DNA of 64,000 nt from Xanthocytophaga agilis (GCF_030068605.1 NZ_JASJOU010000007.1:62001-126000); one strand, 5' to 3'; numbered from the stretch's first letter, positions 46,909 to 56,356 are shown. Translations and numbers: made by a program. Notes: generated by a model not told the origin, from the letters alone.

Positions 46909-47364
46909 ATTGTTTTCATGTTCTATAGTATAAATTGGGTTGCAAGGAGTTAGTTTAATTTACTTCCTTCTTCTGGCAATGTAGGAGATTCAGGTTCCTA
47001 TGTTTTTTCCATTATACAATACATATCTCTTCCTACCGCATGTTACTTTCTTTAGGCAAGCAAAGAAAGTAACCAAAGAAAAGGCACTTTTTCCCGATCC
47101 TTCCCCTCACAAGGCCAAAGGCCAGCCTCGCGGGAAAAAGACTCCCTACGCACCTATACGCCCACTCACGATTAAAGTGAACACAACGCTCTTTGTAATA
47201 GTTTTTCTAGAATTTTATAAGACAATATATCTCTTCTTCAACTTTTCTCTTTCCCATCCTTTCTTTAGAATCTTGTAGCAAAGAGAGTGATCGTTTTTTG
47301 AGTAAAATATAAAGTTGGAATTCTTTTCTCTACAGTTTCTGATTACTCAGGTATGAAATCCATA
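46909..47364. other. Intergenic region with repeat hairpin
   Basis: About 450 bases upstream of pnkp. The only distinct structure is the hairpin at 47042-47073. An open frame across it reads KKVTKEKALFPDPSP and seems to come from the repeat, not from a gene. Confidence 0.5.
47042..47073. repeat. Perfect 12-bp hairpin, dispersed-repeat type
   Basis: GTTACTTTCTTT (47042-47053) and AAAGAAAGTAAC (47062-47073) are exact reverse complements over an 8-base loop. The flank CAAAGAAAAGGCAC and GC-rich AAGGCCAAAGGCC (starting 47112) differ in composition from the AT-rich surroundings. The element resembles dispersed intergenic palindromes I recall in many bacterial genomes. Confidence 0.55.
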
Positions 47365-48402
47365 TTAATTTACTATCGATTCGTAGGTTGGTACAGGGAT
47401 TTGGAGTTCGTTGGCTAGTTGTATCCACTTTTCAGGGGTAGTTAGGGTTTGTTGTAGGGTTTGATCGTTCAGGCTACCTTTTCGAGCTGAAAAGATTAGC
47501 GAACTGTAAAATAGCTGATGGGTTATCCGGTTTACATTTTCCCTATGTTCATGTTCCAATGCCACAGCTTTTTGCTGAATACTATTCAACATCTCTGGTG
47601 TTTTCACTAATAGAGAGGCAATCCACTTATCCATTTTCTGCACAAAGTCTGTTACATCTTCACGTGGTGAATTTCGGAAAGGCTCCAGTTCTTCTTCGAT
47701 TTTCCTAAACGTAAAACCTGACCATGTTTTGTGCTGCAAGACAGGCAATTGCCATTTGTAACGTTCTACGTCCCAATAATCACGGGAAGCAGGTACTGAA
47801 TAAATTTTAAACTCTGGCAACAAAATTCCGGTGAGTCTCATGCCATGGCAAGCACCTGTATCTATGCCATATACATTAGTAGGCCATATGTGTGCTTCTT
47901 CGCCCACTACATGATGACCAAAGATAATGGGTTTGCTACCTGTATAAAACTCAGGCCAGTACTGTTCTGTACCATAACATTTGGTCAGGTGTTTTTCTCC
48001 TGCGGTAGAAGCACATAACACTTCCTGCTTTTGCTCTTCTAGCGGAATACCATTTTCAAATCCACCATGCACTACAATTGCTTCTGGTATTTCATAATAA
48101 TAATCCAACTGCTCTGCCCAATCCAGAAACTCCTGATACCGGTCGCCAAACTGTAGCTTTACAATCTCCTGTCCGTAATGTAGTACTTTGTTCAGATGTT
48201 TTCGTTCATGATTGCCCATGACTACTTTGCTGTTAGGCCTGTTCCGAAAGAAGTCATACACTTTTACAGAATCCGGACCACGATCAATGATATCTCCTAC
48301 TGCCACAATCTGATCTTCGTCTGTGATACCTGCGATTTTTATCAATTGGAGTAACTCTTCGTAACAACCATGTATATCTCCAATAATTAAATGTTGTTTC
48401 AT
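47365..48402 (-). CDS. Metallophosphoesterase with extended C-terminus, in RNA-repair cluster
   Basis: 345 residues. The N-terminal 200 form a Ser/Thr-phosphatase-like metallophosphoesterase with metal-binding motifs GDIHGCYEELL (from residue 8), GDIIDRGPDSVKVYDF, GNHERKHL, HGGF and GHHVVGEE. It is similar in kind to the phosphatase domain of Pnkp. Residues about 215-345 are an extra helical region that I do not recognise (FQKMDKWIASLLVKTPEMLNSIQQKAVALEHEHREN). Position between hen1 and pnkp, on the same strand, suggests removal of phosphate or nucleotide ends in RNA repair, but the substrate is open. Confidence 0.88.
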   Translation of the reverse strand: MKQHLIIGDIHGCYEELLQLIKIAGITDEDQIVAVGDIIDRGPDSVKVYDFFRNRPNSKVVMGNHERKHLNKVLHYGQEIVKLQFGDRYQEFLDWAEQLDYYYEIPEAIVVHGGFENGIPLEEQKQEVLCASTAGEKHLTKCYGTEQYWPEFYTGSKPIIFGHHVVGEEAHIWPTNVYGIDTGACHGMRLTGILLPEFKIYSVPASRDYWDVERYKWQLPVLQHKTWSGFTFRKIEEELEPFRNSPREDVTDFVQKMDKWIASLLVKTPEMLNSIQQKAVALEHEHRENVNRITHQLFYSSLIFSARKGSLNDQTLQQTLTTPEKWIQLANELQIPVPTYESIVN

Positions 48403-48449
48403 ATATATACTGTACTCTTAAAAATTAAAATTCTGATGGTAAGAGATTT

Positions 48450-49109
48450 CTAAATCTCTCCTCCTATTTCGGCCAGCAAATTATACATTGCCTCACTCTG
48501 TGTACCTGCAAAACCAGTTCCGCTATCCTCGTCAATCATTGTTAGTATAGAGTGATTTATCAGATGAAAGTTTGCCTTTATACCTGTCCATACGTGAGGT
48601 GCATCCAGCCACAAGGGTTGTATAAGTAAACCTTTCTCATCAAAAAAGGTCAGATCATCAATCTCAAAGAATACATACTCTGAACTCAATGTCAGTTCCT
48701 GCAATACAAATGTGGTCAGGAAAGCAGATAAACGTTCATGTACAAGTTTGGTTTCACTCTTATCCTTTTTCAGTTGCTGGTGGTTCACATATATAGCCGG
48801 ATCTGCCTGATATATTTCTGTTTCACAAGTCCAGCAACCCTGGTTCTCCACCAGAAATACCACGCGGTCTTCATAAAAACGCAGTTCATCTACATCCAGC
48901 AGATAATCTTGTTTTTGAAATTTATGTAATATATCCGGCTTACTTTTCGCAATCTGATATACTCTTTTGAGTATATCTGGCAAAGCTTCCGGCAACTGGT
49001 TTATTGGAAACAGATCATCTTCTGTGATACTCAGCCATTGCATAGCAAAAGGCATTAATTGCTGAAAAGGATTTTGCAGAGAGATAAGCTGATTGCTTTT
49101 AGTATACAT
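48450..49109 (-). CDS. Unknown protein in RNA-repair cluster, SUKH-reminiscent
   Basis: 219 residues, soluble, no signal peptide. The middle part (LRFYEDRVVFLVENQGCWTCETEI...DPAIYV, residues about 75-110) recalls SMI1/KNR4 (SUKH) family proteins, which are often immunity proteins, but the match is by eye and weak. The start overlaps the end of the small membrane protein gene by 11 bases, so they are cotranscribed. It lies 47 bases before the metallophosphoesterase gene. Confidence 0.65.
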   Translation of the reverse strand: MYTKSNQLISLQNPFQQLMPFAMQWLSITEDDLFPINQLPEALPDILKRVYQIAKSKPDILHKFQKQDYLLDVDELRFYEDRVVFLVENQGCWTCETEIYQADPAIYVNHQQLKKDKSETKLVHERLSAFLTTFVLQELTLSSEYVFFEIDDLTFFDEKGLLIQPLWLDAPHVWTGIKANFHLINHSILTMIDEDSGTGFAGTQSEAMYNLLAEIGGEI

Positions 49110-49419
49110 TGTGTCTACCTTCGAGTCTGTTTTTTGCCTCTTGTATAAATTGTTTTAGAAAACCTGGTATCTTACTTAGCCGTTTTATTAGTATGTAGAT
49201 AATAAATCCGAGGATAAGCAGGTTGATAACCACCCAGATATTCATTCCTACCGAGATACCTTTTTGAAAATCGTTCATACTTTCCCAACTCCAGTACTCT
49301 CCCTTACTCTCCATATATGAATCATCATAATCCATCATCGCCACTCCAAAGAATATGCCTACGAATAGATCAAAGAGGACAACAACGAGTCCTACAAAAA
49401 TTTTATTCCGGGTAATCAT
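49099..49419 (-). CDS. Small two-helix membrane protein
   Basis: 106 residues with two transmembrane helices (about residues 9-28 and 55-77) separated by an acidic loop (DYDDSYMESKGEYWSWES) and ending in a basic cytoplasmic tail (KQFIQEAKNRLEGRH). I do not recognise a family. It overlaps the following unknown gene by 11 bases and lies 117 bases after hen1. Confidence 0.65.
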   Translation of the reverse strand: MITRNKIFVGLVVVLFDLFVGIFFGVAMMDYDDSYMESKGEYWSWESMNDFQKGISVGMNIWVVINLLILGFIIYILIKRLSKIPGFLKQFIQEAKNRLEGRHNVY

Positions 49420-49536
49420 ACCATTTATCTTGATTAGTGTATAGGAAGAAACATGAAATACGCTGTATAGTATTTCTTATAGAATAGTGGTCTATAAAGA
49501 ATATTGAATCAGGAAAAACTTTTAGTATTACAAATT

Positions 49537-50937
49537 TTAAACTTTTCGCTTAAACACCACACCTTGTGAAGAGGCGCCAACCTGTTCGTCTACTTCTCCC
49601 ACTGTAAAGAGTTCAGCTTCATAGCCAAAAACGTCTGTTATGTGTTGGGTCCATGTCTCAAACTCAGTCCGTGTCCACTCGAAGCGGTGGTCTTCATGGC
49701 GAAACTTCCCTTCAATCAGTGTTTCGTATTTCTGATTGTATTCAGCATTGGGAGTTGTGAGTAGTACAAGCTTAGGTCGGGCAAATCCAAATACAGATTG
49801 TTCCAATGCCTGAAGGCGATTCAAATCCAGGTGTTCAATTACCTCTACTAAAGCCGCTGCGTCAAACCCTTGCAAGCGTTTGTCCTTATAGGTCAGAGAG
49901 CCTTGAATCAGAGAAATACGCTGACGAACATGGGCTGGCAATCGGTCAAAACGGAGTCTTTCTGCTGCTATCTCCAGGCTACGATGGGACACATCCATTC
50001 CCAGAATTTCTTCAAACTGATTTTCTCTCAATAGCAATTGCAGGAGTTTTCCTTCTCCACATCCCAGATCAAGCACCCGTTTGCTATTGGAAGCCACTAG
50101 TTTTTCAAATACTGTCTGCAATCGTTGGTAATGCAGAGATACACGTTTTTGCTTCACTACCTTTACGACTTCGTTTTCTTCTTCCATCTCTTCCTCTTCG
50201 TCGGGTAGTTCTTCCCTCATCAAGACTTCAAAAGCCTGTCGGGTCAGATGGTGAATGTTTTTGAGGTATCGTTTGGTAATGAGTTCCTTTTCAGGATGCG
50301 CAGATAACCAGTCTTTCCCTTTATCCATCAGCTTTTCAATCTCCTGCTTGTTCACAAAATAATGTTTGTCATTATCCAGAACAGGCATTAGTACATACAA
50401 ATGTGAAAGCAGATCCTTCAGACGCAGGGTATGTTGCAACTTCAAAAGAAAATACTTACTGTCGCCCCATTCAGGTACTGTTGCATCCAGAAGATAGTTT
50501 TCCAGTTCCAGTGTATAGCCAAGAGGTTCGAATAATCGGCGAATCAGTGTCTCACCTCCTCTGACAGAAGCTACAGCCAACGTAACTTCCAGTGGAAACT
50601 TCACATCCACCAGTTCGGGTTTGTCCCGACAGGTTCCATTCATGGCTGTACTAAAACCAGTTGCTAATGCCACACTCATAAACGAAGATGCAACATAGGG
50701 CCGATCATTGACATAATGTGATAAAGCAAAGCTATCATTTGCCTTTCCGCGTATCAATTCAATCGGATCAATATCAAGTAACAAGGCTACCGTACAACGT
50801 TCTTCTGTTGCTTCCGGATAAAAAATGTGGGCTTTTCCAACAGCCAGATCTACAGACTGTAACTTTTGAGGATGTTTATAAAGCAAATATCCCAGATCCG
50901 TTGCCGGGGAATGGGTGGTGGTAATTGTTAAAAGCAT
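49537..50937 (-). CDS. hen1: Hen1: 3'-terminal RNA ribose 2'-O-methyltransferase
   Basis: 466 residues with an N-terminal Hen1-N domain that activates the Pnkp ligase (about 1-240, including HYVNDRPYVASSFMSVAL) and a C-terminal methyltransferase. The SAM-binding motif VLDLGCGEGKLLQLL is near residue 288, and the metal-binding residues follow the Hen1 pattern EVIEHLD and KFRHEDHRFEWTRTEFETW. It methylates the 2'-OH of the 3' end of a cleaved RNA before sealing by Pnkp, making the site resistant to re-cleavage. It is the first gene of the minus-strand cluster. Confidence 0.95.
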   Translation of the reverse strand: MLLTITTTHSPATDLGYLLYKHPQKLQSVDLAVGKAHIFYPEATEERCTVALLLDIDPIELIRGKANDSFALSHYVNDRPYVASSFMSVALATGFSTAMNGTCRDKPELVDVKFPLEVTLAVASVRGGETLIRRLFEPLGYTLELENYLLDATVPEWGDSKYFLLKLQHTLRLKDLLSHLYVLMPVLDNDKHYFVNKQEIEKLMDKGKDWLSAHPEKELITKRYLKNIHHLTRQAFEVLMREELPDEEEEMEEENEVVKVVKQKRVSLHYQRLQTVFEKLVASNSKRVLDLGCGEGKLLQLLLRENQFEEILGMDVSHRSLEIAAERLRFDRLPAHVRQRISLIQGSLTYKDKRLQGFDAAALVEVIEHLDLNRLQALEQSVFGFARPKLVLLTTPNAEYNQKYETLIEGKFRHEDHRFEWTRTEFETWTQHITDVFGYEAELFTVGEVDEQVGASSQGVVFKRKV

Positions 50938-51583
50938 GATTTATCTTATTTCATAGTTGTTTTTCATGAAAAGTAGTAACTCTCATGAAGTCAGTTCTCG
51001 CAATATAGGACTTTTATATGGTTCTTAAAACAGTGTAAAACTGTTATATGATCATAGAAAACCTGCTCTATGTAATCCCATCTATCGAAAACCCACTATT
51101 ACTTTTCTATAAAATACAGACAAACAAACACATACTTAATACAAACTAGCACTATTAATCAACTTGTAAAAAAGATATTATCTCTACCCGGTTAATGCAA
51201 AAAACCCTCAAAGCTGGTAGGAAAACAACTTTGAGGGCCTCTTATTTTTATAAGCTGATTGAAAAAAATTGGGGTATTCAATAGTGAATGTTACAGATAA
51301 TTCAGACTAAAAAGAAGCTGATATATTATTCACTTCTTCTGTCATAAACTCTCCCCACTCTTGTCTCAGAATAATATACGGAAAACAAGACCAAATAGAT
51401 TTGTGTTTTGTAAAATTCGTGACATTATTTTCATAATAAGCCTCTTTTATTCAAGCTGAGGCATTTATAAACCCAATCGTAAGCATTCTTCGCATTTATA
51501 TACAGCATATCCAGTGTTTGTGCTATAACTTATGTATATTCAACCCATTTATAACCTTACTTTGTATTGGTAGTTAATACCCT
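50938..51583. other. Divergent intergenic region
   Basis: About 650 bases, AT-rich, holding the terminator-like hairpin at 51205-51237 and presumably the hen1 and kinase promoters. No gene is visible. Confidence 0.4.
51205..51247. terminator. Isolated terminator-like hairpin
   Basis: CCCTCAAAG (51205-51213) pairs with CTTTGAGGG (51229-51237) over a 15-base loop; an A run precedes it and a T-rich stretch follows. No gene ends nearby, so it may end an unseen small transcript or act within a leader. Confidence 0.5.
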
Positions 51584-53983
51584 ATGTCTAAAGAATTACT
51601 AACATCAGGCCATTCAGTTTCTAATGGAACCGATAAAGATCCTCTTCAGGAATACTATTATCTGATTAGTCAGGCTCCATTTGAAGTTGCAATTCTGCGC
51701 GGAAGAGACTTTGTGATTGAGATGGCTAATGATGCAGCACTAGCAGTCTGGAACAGATCAAGAGAAGAAGTAATCGGACTTCCAATCCTCACGGCATTGG
51801 CGCATATCAATATTCACGTATTTTATAACATCCTCACTGAAGTATACATAACAGGAAATCCGTTTACTGCCAGTGAAATGCCATTCACTATCACCCAGAA
51901 TAACCACACAGAAACCCAGTATGTGTCATTTTCGTATACTCCCATGCGTGATCTGAATGGGAATGTGTTTGCGATACTTTGTAGTGGTAGTAATGTGACA
52001 GAACTCGTTACTGAACGGCAAAAGAGAGAAGCTAAAGAACAGCAGATACATCAGGAAAGACAAAATTTTTATAAACTCCTGATGCAGTCGCCAGGAATCA
52101 TGGGTGTACTAAAAGGTCCCGAACACAGATTTGAGCTAGCTAATACATTATTACAACAGGTAGTTGGGTTTAACAGAGATGTTTTGGGAAAAACTATTCG
52201 GGAGGCAGTACCCGAATTGGAGGCACAAGGTTTTGTTCAATTGCTGGATCAGGTTTATCAGACCGGAAAACCCGTAGTAGGCGAGGAACAACTGGTACAA
52301 CTGGACAAACAGGGAAACGGTGAATTGGAAGATCGGTTCTTCAATTTTGTGTATCAGCCAATAAAAGATGAGGAAGGTCTATCAGAAGGCATTCTGGTAC
52401 ATGCAGTGGATGTTACGGAACAGGTAAGAACCCGAAAGGTGATAGAAGAAAGTGAACAACGCTTTCGTACGTTGATAGAAAATGCCAAAGATATCATTAC
52501 ACTGAATGATGCCAGAGGGTACTATACCTATGTTAGCCCGGCAATCAAATCCGTTATGGGTTATACAGAAGAAGAACTACTGGGAAAACCCTGGTTTCAT
52601 TTCATTCATCCTGATCATATTCCTACACTCATTGCTGACAACTATCTGTTACGGCAACCAGGTCATTCGCTAACTTATCAACTTCGTTTTCAGCACAAAG
52701 ATACCACATGGCATTGGGTAGAAACACAGATTACCAACATGACACATATTCCTTATATAGGAGCCTATGTGTGCAATTTTCAGGATATTACCTTACAAAG
52801 AAATGCACAGGAATTTCTGGAACAAAGCGAAGAACGTCTTCGTCAACTGGCGAATCTGGTACCACAAATTATCTGGACTGCGGCCACAGATGGAACAGTA
52901 GACTACTTCAATGATCGATGGTATGAATTCACCGGTTTTGAGCCTGATTCAACAGGAACTAGTTGGATTAACATTCTACATCCGGATGATGTTGAGCATT
53001 GCCTGGCTGCCTGGAAATATTCTATACAAACAGGACATTTCTATCAGGTAGAATATCGTTTTAAAGATCGGATACAGGGTGGATATCGTTGGTTTTTGGG
53101 TAAGGCCTTACCTATCAAAGATGCAGAAGGCACCATAATTCGTTGGTTTGGTTCCTGTACAGATATTGATGATCAAAAACAATGGACAGAAGAATTGGAG
53201 CGCCTGGTACAATTACGTACCGAAGAACTACAACGTTCCAATGACGACCTTCAGCAATTTGCCCACGTAACAAGCCATGATCTGAAAGAACCTTTGCGGA
53301 AAATAAGAGTATTCAACAGTTTGCTGATCAAAGAACTTGGAGATAATCTGTCTGATCAGGCAAAGTTATATCTTCAGAAGATGACCAGCGCTTCAGAACG
53401 AATGGACAGCATGATTACAGGAGTATTAAACTATTCAGGTTTGAATCAGTTAGAGCACACGCAGAGTGAAATTGATCTTAATCAGATATTGAAGGCAATT
53501 GAAAACGACCTGGAAGTAGTTATTTCTCAGAAAAATGCAGTTATTCATTATAGTAATCTCCCTGCTGTACAAGGATATGGAGTGTTATTACATCAGTTGT
53601 TTTATAATTTACTGAATAATGCTCTTAAATTTTCCAGGAAGGACACACCTCCCCAAATTGTTATACGATCACAGTATCTCTCACCAGATAAAATGGTCTC
53701 ATTTTTACGTAGTGAATGTAAGGATATAATTGTACCAGACTCTGATCAGGAATATTATGTAATTGAAATAGAAGACAATGGAATTGGTTTTGAACCAAGT
53801 GAAGCCAAACAAATATTCAGAACATTTGCCCGCCTTCATTCACGAGATCAATATGAAGGCACTGGCCTGGGGCTAGCCCTCTGCAAGAAGATTGTTGAAA
53901 GACACAACGGCTTTATTACCGCCAATGGAAAATCAGGTCAGGGAGCAGTATTTTATATTTTCCTGCCTTTAGAAAGACGTTAG
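51584..53983 (+). CDS. Multi-PAS sensor histidine kinase
   Basis: 799 residues without membrane segments. Four PAS-type domains are seen: about 30-140, 160-285 (LYQSPGIMGVLKGPEHRF type), 290-410 (IENAKDIITLNDARGYYTYVSPAI), and 415-535 (LVPQIIWTAATDGTVDYFNDRWYEFTG). A HisKA domain has His565 in HVTSHDLKEPLRKI, and a catalytic ATPase domain has NLLNNALKFSR, IEDNGIGFEPSEAKQIF and TGLGLALCKKIVERHNG. It is a cytoplasmic, phytochrome-style kinase with unknown input. No response regulator is adjacent. Confidence 0.92.
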   Translation: MSKELLTSGHSVSNGTDKDPLQEYYYLISQAPFEVAILRGRDFVIEMANDAALAVWNRSREEVIGLPILTALAHINIHVFYNILTEVYITGNPFTASEMPFTITQNNHTETQYVSFSYTPMRDLNGNVFAILCSGSNVTELVTERQKREAKEQQIHQERQNFYKLLMQSPGIMGVLKGPEHRFELANTLLQQVVGFNRDVLGKTIREAVPELEAQGFVQLLDQVYQTGKPVVGEEQLVQLDKQGNGELEDRFFNFVYQPIKDEEGLSEGILVHAVDVTEQVRTRKVIEESEQRFRTLIENAKDIITLNDARGYYTYVSPAIKSVMGYTEEELLGKPWFHFIHPDHIPTLIADNYLLRQPGHSLTYQLRFQHKDTTWHWVETQITNMTHIPYIGAYVCNFQDITLQRNAQEFLEQSEERLRQLANLVPQIIWTAATDGTVDYFNDRWYEFTGFEPDSTGTSWINILHPDDVEHCLAAWKYSIQTGHFYQVEYRFKDRIQGGYRWFLGKALPIKDAEGTIIRWFGSCTDIDDQKQWTEELERLVQLRTEELQRSNDDLQQFAHVTSHDLKEPLRKIRVFNSLLIKELGDNLSDQAKLYLQKMTSASERMDSMITGVLNYSGLNQLEHTQSEIDLNQILKAIENDLEVVISQKNAVIHYSNLPAVQGYGVLLHQLFYNLLNNALKFSRKDTPPQIVIRSQYLSPDKMVSFLRSECKDIIVPDSDQEYYVIEIEDNGIGFEPSEAKQIFRTFARLHSRDQYEGTGLGLALCKKIVERHNGFITANGKSGQGAVFYIFLPLERR

Positions 53984-53999
53984 AAACAGATAATCATTC

Positions 54000-55865
54000 T
54001 TAAACAAATCGTATTTCTTCCACCTTCGCCAATGGAGCTCCAAATGCTTCCAGTCCTTTTATAGGATCAACAGATGAGAGGCTGCCAAAATGCAAACCTG
54101 TTCGTCTTTCTATTGATTTGATAGAAACCTGATAGGTCTCGAACTCACCAAATACAAACTCCTGATTACTCAGATGATCTTTTTGAGAGACCGTATAGCC
54201 AGTAGCACACAGTTTTCTGGTAGTATCATGAATAAAAACAAGGATCTTGAAAAAATCTACGGGAATTTTAACGCCATATTTTACAGGGTCCTGCTCTGTG
54301 AAAATCGGCCCTGTAAAGACAGATATCTTCATCGCATCCTGTCTTGCATTCTCCAATGCATAATCTTCCAGGGCCAGCCAAACAGGAGCATTAAAAGATT
54401 GCATCTGGGGAGTTGCATTGGTAACATGAAAACTATCACCTCCGGCAGCTTTGGCTAAAGCCAAATCACCCCAGATAGGATCTTCTTTTCTGGTCATATG
54501 CCCTCTCGAAAATTTCGGAGGGTTCCCATAGCATTCATTCTTGATCTGAAATTCTTTTGGAATTCGGCTATCATATTTCCAACCAGTCCTTTTAACACCT
54601 CTTTTGCTCAGTAATCCATCAATATTACAGGCACTATAAAAACATTGACGTCGTTCCCGGTTCATCACTACTGTAAAATGGTGATATTTTAGTTCCGACT
54701 GAGTTTCTCCATACAATTCAAATGTCAGCACATTATCCTTATCTCTGGTAACCTGGGGCAGAGGTACTCTATAGTTCTTTCCTAAAAAATCAGGTAAGTA
54801 TCCAGCCCTGTCATTATAGTCCTCTGGTGCACTTTCAGGAAATACATCCTCTTGTTCAGATTCTATTTCTGATGCAAGCCGCAGATCACCTGTCACAAAC
54901 TTAGGTGATACTTTTCTGAGGTGTTTCAAGATTTCCTCTCCCTTCACAGCATAGTTTTCCTTTTCAACCTCTCCCATAAAATGTAACCCTACAGCCGATC
55001 CTGTTTCATTATCAACAACAACCGATCCTGAATTCCCTCCCAATGTTGTACAATCATGATAGAAATACCAGGAATCCGAAACATCCTCCAGTATCTCACC
55101 TGGAGAACACCTTTTCACTTCATAAATATTATTGAATACCTCCTTTGCAGCCATCGTACTGATAATAGAGTTAGGATCATAGGCAGGATAGCCAATTACA
55201 CTAACAAATTGTTTTTCTATTATTTTTCGTGTTGAGATGACTATAGGCTCAGGTAGCTTGTTGTGTTTCTTTATTTTAAAGAATGCAATATCAGGTTGCG
55301 TAGTATTATCTTCAGTCATATAGACTATCTTCTCAAGTTCAACCTCAAACTCAGGTACAGCAACATTATCACCCCAATATTCTTCCTTAAAGTCAATTAA
55401 AGCTTCCATTGTATCTCCCAAAGGATTTTTTCTGAATACAAAGGACTTTCCTTTCTTCATTGCTACAAGTGAAGCAACATGTCGGTTTGTTACAATAGTA
55501 TCTTCAGTAATCAACCAGCCTGTACCACCATATTTCTTACCTGCTTTTAAGAATTCAATTCTCCCTACTGAAGGAATCACATGTTCTATCTTTTTTATAA
55601 AAGGTCTGATTCTATTCTTTAATTCGACAGAATCAGGTAGAATAACTTTGTTCTTTTTGATGAGTAAAGCCGGCCTAACATGTAGTAATATCATTGCTTC
55701 GGCTCGTGGTAACTCCGGAGCAGGTCCGACCATAGCTTTTTCCATTGCATTCTGATTGATATTATTGCGAATAGCAATAGGTAGGTTCTTTCCGGATTCA
55801 ATCAATTCATGTACTTCTTCCGAAAGTGCTTTATCTGCATTCAGGATTCGACGTATGGGATTCAT
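54000..55865 (-). CDS. Fusion of trypsin-like protease and DNA/RNA non-specific endonuclease
   Basis: 621 residues. An N-terminal helical stretch (1-50) and a conserved-looking segment AEAMILLHVRPALLIKKNK lead into a trypsin-like domain (about 100-320) with His129 in TNRHVAS, Asp192 in PDIAFFKI and Ser279 in GGNSGSVV, a full catalytic triad. The C-terminal part (about 355-621) is a NUC-type endonuclease with FSRGHMTRKEDP (catalytic His456), the partner Asn483 in VTNATPQMQSFN, and Glu near 500. It has no signal peptide, so it should act in the cytoplasm. The protease may activate or gate the nuclease; this is inference. The arrangement fits conflict or defence enzymes. Confidence 0.88.
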   Translation of the reverse strand: MNPIRRILNADKALSEEVHELIESGKNLPIAIRNNINQNAMEKAMVGPAPELPRAEAMILLHVRPALLIKKNKVILPDSVELKNRIRPFIKKIEHVIPSVGRIEFLKAGKKYGGTGWLITEDTIVTNRHVASLVAMKKGKSFVFRKNPLGDTMEALIDFKEEYWGDNVAVPEFEVELEKIVYMTEDNTTQPDIAFFKIKKHNKLPEPIVISTRKIIEKQFVSVIGYPAYDPNSIISTMAAKEVFNNIYEVKRCSPGEILEDVSDSWYFYHDCTTLGGNSGSVVVDNETGSAVGLHFMGEVEKENYAVKGEEILKHLRKVSPKFVTGDLRLASEIESEQEDVFPESAPEDYNDRAGYLPDFLGKNYRVPLPQVTRDKDNVLTFELYGETQSELKYHHFTVVMNRERRQCFYSACNIDGLLSKRGVKRTGWKYDSRIPKEFQIKNECYGNPPKFSRGHMTRKEDPIWGDLALAKAAGGDSFHVTNATPQMQSFNAPVWLALEDYALENARQDAMKISVFTGPIFTEQDPVKYGVKIPVDFFKILVFIHDTTRKLCATGYTVSQKDHLSNQEFVFGEFETYQVSIKSIERRTGLHFGSLSSVDPIKGLEAFGAPLAKVEEIRFV

Positions 55866-56002
55866 CTTGATTGTATAAGAAGATAATATACAACAAGTTA
55901 AATATCTATAACCTATTCATCAATACCTCATTTAAGGTATTGTAAGAAATTATGAATCTAGAAGTAAGGAAACGCAAAAAAGCTATACGATAATAAACGT
56001 AT

Positions 56003-56043
56003 CTCAGATAAAAACTCAGAACAGTTCAGAGTTTTTATCTGAG
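56003..56043. repeat. 41-base near-perfect palindrome
   Basis: The 15-base arms at 56003-56017 and 56029-56043 are exact reverse complements; an inner GAAC-A-GTTC hairpin sits between them, so almost the whole 41 bases fold on themselves. Further out, TTACTCTC at 56092-56099 pairs with GAGAGTAA at 56042-56049, and CTCTCAGAA (56095-56103) pairs with TTCTGAGAG (56117-56125). It lies upstream of the protease-nuclease gene and after the small membrane gene, so it could end the latter. Confidence 0.6.
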
Positions 56044-56113
56044 AGTAATGGAGGAGAATCTACTAGGAACATCTGATAAAACTAAAAATGGTTACTCTCA
56101 GAACGAAGATACC

Positions 56114-56356
56114 TTATTCTGAGAGCTGCTTCAATCGTTCTTTCTCTTTTTCGGATAACTGATCCATCCCTTTCTTGTTAATTTTATCCAGCAAACGATC
56201 TATTTCTTTTTCCTTGGCACGTTTGGCTGCATTGTACTTATCTTCTTTTGTCAACAATCCCTGATCTCCTGAAAACCAACCAGGTTGCGCAATCATGTAA
56301 TAGATAAATATAATAGGAAAGAGAACAAATAAGATATAAAACATATTACTAAACAA
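56114..56356 (-). CDS. Small membrane protein with DUF6576-like C-terminus
   Basis: 80 residues. A single transmembrane helix (about 4-24) is followed by a charged helical tail AKEKEIDRLLDKINKKGMDQLSEKEKERLKQLS. This tail resembles the short C-terminal module (EIDRILDKISKKGYESLT-type) seen at the end of rhomboid-like proteins in Bacteroidota. It may be a stand-alone copy of that module. Function unknown. Confidence 0.65.
   Translation of the reverse strand: MFSNMFYILFVLFPIIFIYYMIAQPGWFSGDQGLLTKEDKYNAAKRAKEKEIDRLLDKINKKGMDQLSEKEKERLKQLSE

Noticed and set aside
47000-47278. 92-codon plus-strand frame upstream of pnkp
   Set aside because: Most of it is the repeat hairpin and its flank translated; no signal peptide or family pattern.
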